From: Warburgia ugandensis
Lineage: Eukaryota; Streptophyta; Magnoliopsida; Canellales; Canellaceae
Reading direction: 5' to 3'
Assembly: GCA_035236585.1 (NCBI GenBank)
Contig: CP141139.1
Coordinates: 39,131,217 to 39,195,216, forward strand
DNA: 64,000 nt
The position numbers were made by a program, and so were the translations under genes. Of this stretch, positions 59,408-64,000 are shown piece after piece. The notes below the pieces were generated by a model. That model worked only from the letters and a program-made list of their open reading frames with translations, was not told the origin of the DNA and searched no databases. How positions within the stretch are numbered: position 1 is the stretch's first letter; every line of letters starts with the position of its first letter.

Positions 59408-59889
59408 GGGAATAGAATTGATGTTGGCAGATATGATAGAAGTAAATGCATTAACTAAAAATAGAACAAAACAACATATTCACACAATTTCTATATCTAC
59501 TTAAAAAAAATAAAATTCAAATAATGGTAGGGCCCAACACAAGATACCTAACACAATATTAACATTTAGTCTTTGGACAGAAATGTTAACTTGCAAGTAG
59601 TACTCTTGGTGTAGTAATCAAATATTGACAATAAATCCTGTCAAATAATAAGTCTTTTTTTGGACCAACTTATTGTTCACATGGAGTACCCAATAATTGT
59701 CATATATTTATTACTACAAGTGTGCATGTAATTCGGCCAAATAATGACCTTCCTTTGGGCCAGTCAATATCCATACGAATTACATACCCACAACCATCTT
59801 GATGTTAAAAAATAAATTGATTTACACAAGAGAGGCTACTTTGGCAGTATGTTGTTTCAATCAATTCATTTTAAAGACATCCATTTCTA

Positions 59890-60580
59890 GGGCATGATGG
59901 CCCTCAGATTGGCCTGATCTAAATAATTAGGTACTATTTTATGAATTTAAACTGATTGGGTGTGGTCAGATTAAGGTTTTAGTTTCAAAATCATGTTTGG
60001 ATTCAAGACCTTTTAAACGAGCTTTGCAGATCTAAAATCGCGTTTATATAACTCCCAGAATCTAGGGGTTTTTTTTTGTTTCAGGTCATTGTTCAACAAC
60101 TTGGATCAAAATTCGGGCTGGAACTCTGATTTTCGACTGGCATCATTAAGACGCATGAGTTCAGGACACTTGACGCATTTGCGCTACGTGCGTCCCAGTC
60201 GCGAGGACGCTCTCGCGTGCGTCTTAGATTCTAGGACGCCTGGTGTCCCGTGCAATCCGTGATAGCGAGGTAACGCTCTTCCACGCGATGCGATGGAGCA
60301 TCTGTGCTCATTGTCGCCGTTGGTGCATTTCGTGCATGGCATCCTAGGCACATCGTCCATTGGAGACTATGAGCCTGAGCCGTTCATCTTATTTTGATCA
60401 TATTGGAGTCCCATATGACTCGATTTTTGTTCTGTTTTCTCTGTTTCTAAGGTTTTGAGGGTCCCTGAATCCATTTAACGGTTCAAATCATTCATTTCAT
60501 ATGTCTTTATGATGAGTTTTCTATTATATCACGATTTTCCTAGATTGAAGCCTTAATCTCTTGAAAATCTTCGATCTAGC

Positions 60581-60584
<4 letters not shown>
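59890..60584 (-). repeat. Foreign gypsy LTR fragment within the copia 2 leader
   Basis: Plus-strand landmarks follow those at 35040-35700 of the LTR at 33070-36213 in the same order and orientation: GTACTATTTTATGAATTT, AAAATCATGT, an ACGC-rich block, a CATTGGAGACTATGAGCC/CATATGGGACAATGAACCC block, and GGTTTTGAGGGTCC/GGGTTTTTGGGTCC. The copia leader before it (59410-59890) and after it (60662-60760) belongs to copia 2. Confidence 0.75.

Positions 60585-60661
<77 letters not shown>
60585..60661. repeat. (GA)38 microsatellite
   Basis: 77 bp of uninterrupted GA, at the junction between the LTR fragment and the copia leader. Confidence 0.98.
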
Positions 60662-60662
<1 letters not shown>

Positions 60663-60761
60663 AAAAAGAAAACACTTTGTTGACTTCAAGAACTATTCCC
60701 AAATAATCACATTACAAAATCAAATTGAGAAACTTGCTTCTCAATGATTTAACATGAGGAA

Positions 60762-60773
60762 GCTCTGATACCA
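60762..60773 (-). other. Primer binding site of copia element 2
   Basis: Minus strand TGGTATCAGAGC, the perfect plant copia initiator tRNA-Met site, nine bases from the LTR. Confidence 0.95.
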
Positions 60774-60782
60774 CTTATCTTT

Positions 60783-61225
60783 TGTTGATGAAACTTTCAT
60801 CATACCAAGATCATCCATGTTAAATCATTAAGAATAATAGACTAGATGCGGAAGCGTACCTAGATCCATGAGAGCGGATGCGATTATTGAATCTTGTGGT
60901 TCTTGATCTTCCAAATTGATGCATATGAATTTTTTTGAGAAGGGGATTTCCCTTTTTTGATAATGAGATGTTAGAAAAGAATCATATATACAATTTGGGG
61001 ATCATAACCATTTATAACTGTATACACTTTCCTTATTTCTAATTTTAGCCCATCATAAATTAGAAACAAGAAATTAAATCTCTACACATAATAAAGCCCA
61101 TACTTTGTTAGATGACTTAGACTCATTTAACTTTAATCCTTATTAGATCGCTTTTAATATAGGCAAAACCTACATGATAACATATGATATACAATTATTA
61201 CCATATATATGTCCAAAATCTAACA
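60783..61225 (-). repeat. 5' LTR of copia element 2
   Basis: 443 bp. Minus strand starts TGTTAGATTTTGG and ends TTTCATCAACA. It directly precedes the primer site. No partner LTR is seen on the left. Confidence 0.9.
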
Positions 61226-61398
61226 GGCTCATGAAAAGTCAAAACAATGCAAGATAAAGCATTCTAAGAGGTTATCTCCAAGCAGTCCAAAAAGGCCTAT
61301 ATGATGTCCCATATATTAAAATAAGCTAGATCAAGCAAGAAACTAAATAATGTGACGGTGTCGTTGTCATGAACGGCCATGATCCTACTCTAACTCAC

Positions 61399-61404
61399 CA
61401 CGTG
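61399..61404. promoter_or_regulatory. G-box (CACGTG) upstream of the GAUT11-like gene
   Basis: A palindromic CACGTG in the context CCACGTGG lies about 640 bp upstream of the ATG at 62045 and just outside the copia LTR. It is a common plant bZIP/bHLH site; role here is inferred from position only. Confidence 0.3.
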
Positions 61405-62044
61405 GATTCCACATAAACACACCAAAATCTAACACAACTCTTCCTCACTAGTAGTGCCATTGTTACTTTAGCTTCTACAAGATTAGGATCATTATGACGA
61501 CAAATTTTCCCGTTCTTTTCAACCTTGCGTGAAATCTCTTCCCTTCTTTGTTGTAAATCAGAGAACAGCATAAGGGTGGAACACACAAAGGGAAAAATGT
61601 TCTGTATCCTTTAACATTAGCACATGCCTTCATGTGCACAAGCACTAGGACATATAAACACAACAAAATGAGATGCGCTGAATAGAGCCAAACTAAAAAA
61701 TTTCCTTATATTTTCCTCCATTAATGTGGAGGGTTTCTCACATCCGATTCTATTGACAAGAACACGATTCGTTCCTCCTGTTTTGGTAGCTATAAAGATC
61801 ACTTCCTGCTGCTCTCACGGAAAATCCTCTCCTGATCCCTGTTTTTAATGCCTACTTTGGGAATTCATTGAATTCAACCCAAAAGAGGAAGTCATTCGAA
61901 AACCGAAAAGGGTTGTCACAGAATACGAAGAACTCGAGGATTTTCTCCGAGAACAGAGAAGTGAAAAGGGTTCTCTCTTGTTTCTGTGTCTTTTGAGATA
62001 TATGGGGTTTTGATTTTGTGAATTCGAAGAAGAATTTGAGCAAG

Positions 62045-62194
62045 ATGCGGAGAAGAGCTGCTGAATTCCGGCGCCCGGTGAGGAGGAAATTCTCTGATTG
62101 GATTTGTGGGCTTTTGGGTTTGTTTTTGATACTTGGATTGGTGTTGTTTGTCGTTCAGCATAGGCATGAAGACCGGTTTGAACGGCCGATTCAG
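62045..62194 (+). CDS. GAUT11: GAUT11-like galacturonosyltransferase, first exon only
   Basis: Members of this glycosyltransferase family 8 subfamily are Golgi type II membrane proteins that build pectin (homogalacturonan). The exon encodes exactly 50 residues and ends ATTCAG at a consensus GTAAG donor (62195). It begins MRRRAAEFRR, is rich in arginine, and has one membrane segment at about residues 18-38 (ICGLLGLFLILGLVLFVVQ) followed by HRHEDRFE. Length, arginine-rich start and membrane anchor match the N-terminus of plant GAUT11. An upstream in-frame ATG at 62018 would add nine residues; the 62045 start matches the family better. No catalytic exon is visible up to 64000, so the gene continues beyond the right edge across an intron longer than 1.8 kb. 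Confidence 0.8.
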
Positions 62195-63589
62195 GTAAGC
62201 AGAAAGGAAAATATAGCTTTCATTTCTGTTCATTTGGATTGAAGAAATTCTGTAACTTATGATTTGATTGATTTTTGTATATGTTCGCTTTTATGTCTAC
62301 TTTTTGTGGTAGACCTTCAGTAGGACATGTAATCTGCTGATCTGGTTTCAGTTGTTGAAGTGAGTGCGTACTCTTGTTTAGAACTTTATGGAAAGCTCAG
62401 TTTTGATCGTGTCCTCTTTTAGTTGGACTTGTAATGTGGTTGTGGGACTGGGAATATTTGGCTTCTGATCGAGTATATTGGTGATTCGACAGAACTCCTG
62501 AAATATATGAATGACTAGTGGATATGAGTTGATCGAACTTTCTTTTGTACCGTTCATGTGATTGTTATTCTAAATACAAATATATTAGCTTTTCACATTC
62601 GATACTTCGATATTTCATTTTCTTATCTAATTTTGAAGTGTTCAGCAGAGGGTTAGTGAAAGAAAGGAGATAATTGAAATTTGATGCTTGTATACTATTT
62701 TCTGATATTTTTCTAGTAGTTGGAATTGATTGAATCTGGGTTGAGCCTTGAGTCATAGCACTGATTGTGTTGACTCACAATGTCGAACTTGTGTTTGATT
62801 GAGTTCATATACCTAACTAGAATAAAATAGATTAGTTTTCTAGGGAGTCTCTGCCAATGTGAGTTAATTTAACTTTTATACGTTCTGTAATAATTGTATA
62901 AGATGACTGTTTCTAATGTTGTAAACAGCTCATTCTGTTGCAGTTTCAGTATCTGTAGTCCAATGTTCAAGGCATGTAAGGTTCATCTTAACTTTGAAGT
63001 GCCTGTACGAATATGACTGAATCGGTTTACTGATATTGATTCTTGATAGTGTTGTCATGCGTGAGAATCAGATAGGAGGTATTGTTTGAGTTATTTGTAT
63101 GTTTGGTTGATTTGTTAAGTATTCAGTTAATTATGTATACCGGACAATGTTTGATTTATTTGTATGTTTAAATGTTTCCTTGTAGTCAACTCTGTGCGAA
63201 ATCTCATCATGCCACCCCTGGATATCTCATCCACAAGGTCTATTGGGTAGTCTCCCCTCTCAATAGTGTTCTGCACTTTATCAGGTGCATGTCAACTATA
63301 ATACGAATATCTGCTTGTTTCAGGCTTCAGCCTTGGGATTTGCTTAAGGCCACACTTGACATGCCTGTGTAATAATAGTCTAGTGGAAATCCATGAGAAG
63401 TACAAAAATTTGATTTAACTACTGAGCAAATTACTCTTCAAGAAAATGCACAGTGGTATCATAGTCATAAACATAACTAAGAAAGGTGCTAAAGTTCTTC
63501 AAAAGTTCATTAGTTTCCACTATCTTTCCAAAACTCTAACAGATTTTGTTTTCAGATGGATTAGGTGGATGATTTTGTCTTCATTATAC
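62195..63589 (+). other. First intron of the GAUT11-like gene, left part
   Basis: Thymine-rich on the plus strand as expected of a plant intron. I looked for the next conserved exon (the NFTEE...SFSRQLAEQ region of GAUT11) and did not find it. Confidence 0.55.
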
Positions 63590-63660
63590 ACCCTTGTGGT
63601 CTGCCCCTTCCCCAGACCCCGCATACGTGGGAGCTTCGTGCACTGGGGCTGCCCTTTTTT
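63590..63660 (+). mobile_element. Au-type SINE, copy 5, 3' fragment
   Basis: CCCTTGTGGTCTGCCCCTTCC through GGGGCTGCCCTTTTTT: only the tRNA-unrelated 3' half. It lies inside the first intron of the GAUT11-like gene. Confidence 0.9.
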
Positions 63661-63809
63661 AAATGAAAATAGCCGTGACTTATTAACACGTGTGGCACCT
63701 TTCAATTGAAAGACGATATCCACTACCTCTTTAAAAGTCTATCAAGCATGGCATGCATTGTACATAGAGATATTACAAATGGATTTTGATAAATAACCCT
63801 AAAATGACG

Positions 63810-63827
63810 TCCTTGGCAACGACACAA
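63810..63827 (-). other. Primer binding site, tRNA-Asp type, of a gypsy element at the right edge
   Basis: Plus-strand TCCTTGGCAACGACACAA matches the tRNA-Asp 3' end (TCCCCGGCAACGGCGCCA) at 13 of 18 bases, the usual primer for Athila/Tat-type gypsy elements. It lies nine bases from the LTR end. Confidence 0.75.
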
Positions 63828-63836
63828 AAAACTTGA

Positions 63837-64000
63837 TGTGTTTTAAAAATAACCACAAGTGCACGGGTCCACTATAGCATAGACACAACAAGTACGGTCG
63901 ATCAATAGAGCCTCTATTAATAAACTTATTTTAATTAAAGCCTACTTTAAGTACTTAGCCAAATCATTCATTAAACTAAACTAATTATCTAAAAACACTT
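63837..64000 (-). repeat. End of a gypsy LTR, partial at the window edge
   Basis: Minus strand reads GATCGACCGTACTTG ... GGACCCGTGCACTTGTGG ... AACACA, the same LTR-end type as 42322-44132 and 50510-52820. The element's internal part is largely missing to the left, where only about 35 bp past the primer site can be assigned. Confidence 0.72.

Larger units (their letters stand above)
55635..61225 (-). mobile_element. Second Ty1/copia element, 3'-truncated and decayed
   Basis: Minus order: LTR 61225-60783, tRNA-Met primer site 60773-60762, a leader interrupted by foreign LTR sequence, gag near 59407-58650, integrase 58248-57394, RT and RNase H 57171-55635. All reading frames are broken. No 3' LTR was found to the left, where gypsy sequence adjoins. 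It differs from copia element 1 in sequence and is a separate family. Confidence 0.9.

Noticed and set aside
61395-61802. Small minus-strand genes upstream of the GAUT11-like exon
   Set aside because: Short overlapping ORFs with no conserved features, in what is probably a promoter region.

Overview
The window looks like nuclear DNA of a flowering plant with a large, repeat-rich genome. It has genes split by short exons and long introns, GT-AG splice sites, Au-type tRNA-derived SINEs, Ty1/copia and Ty3/gypsy LTR elements, an RTE-like LINE, and host families known from angiosperms (HRQ1 helicase with an N-terminal ubiquitin-like domain, cytosolic sulfotransferase, GAUT11-type glycosyltransferase). 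I cannot name the species.

Layout. 1-2.4 kb: decayed LINE, minus strand, headed by a short tandem array. 3.8-5.0 kb: an Au SINE and a hAT-like non-autonomous element. 5.5-13.9 kb (minus): fifteen exons encoding about 690 residues of an HRQ1-type RecQ-like DNA repair helicase; the C-terminal part is not in the window and probably lies past the left edge behind a transposon-filled intron. 14.4-15.1 kb: two minisatellites. 15.17-21.07 kb (plus): a full-length but dead Ty1/copia element with both LTRs and a perfect 5-bp target duplication. 24.15-24.84 kb: two abutting, frameshifted host-gene fragments, one clearly the N-terminus of a FIZZY-RELATED/CCS52 cell-cycle activator. 26.3-27.3 kb (plus): an intact single-exon sulfotransferase, the only complete host gene. 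27.5-52.8 kb: mostly LTR-derived DNA without autonomous coding capacity, including three long LTRs of one broad family (one a clean solo LTR), a short organellar 23S/26S rRNA insertion, and a gag-only gypsy-like element (42.3-50.0 kb) interrupted by the solo LTR. 53.0-55.3 kb (plus): decayed gypsy RT-RNase H-integrase carrying a nested SINE. 55.6-61.2 kb (minus): a second decayed copia element whose leader is split by an LTR fragment. 62.0 kb (plus): first exon of a GAUT11-like gene that continues off the right edge; its first intron carries a SINE fragment and, at the window edge, the end of another gypsy LTR with a tRNA-Asp-type primer site.

The three supported host genes (HRQ1, sulfotransferase, GAUT11-like) have unrelated roles (DNA crosslink repair, sulfation of small molecules, pectin synthesis) and do not form a functional cluster. 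I see no novel multigene system. The most unusual points are the captured gene fragments, a perfect 30-bp inverted repeat around a 21-base G tract beside an HRQ1 splice donor, the rRNA insertion, and nested LTR insertions that can be ordered from target duplications and a paralogous empty site.
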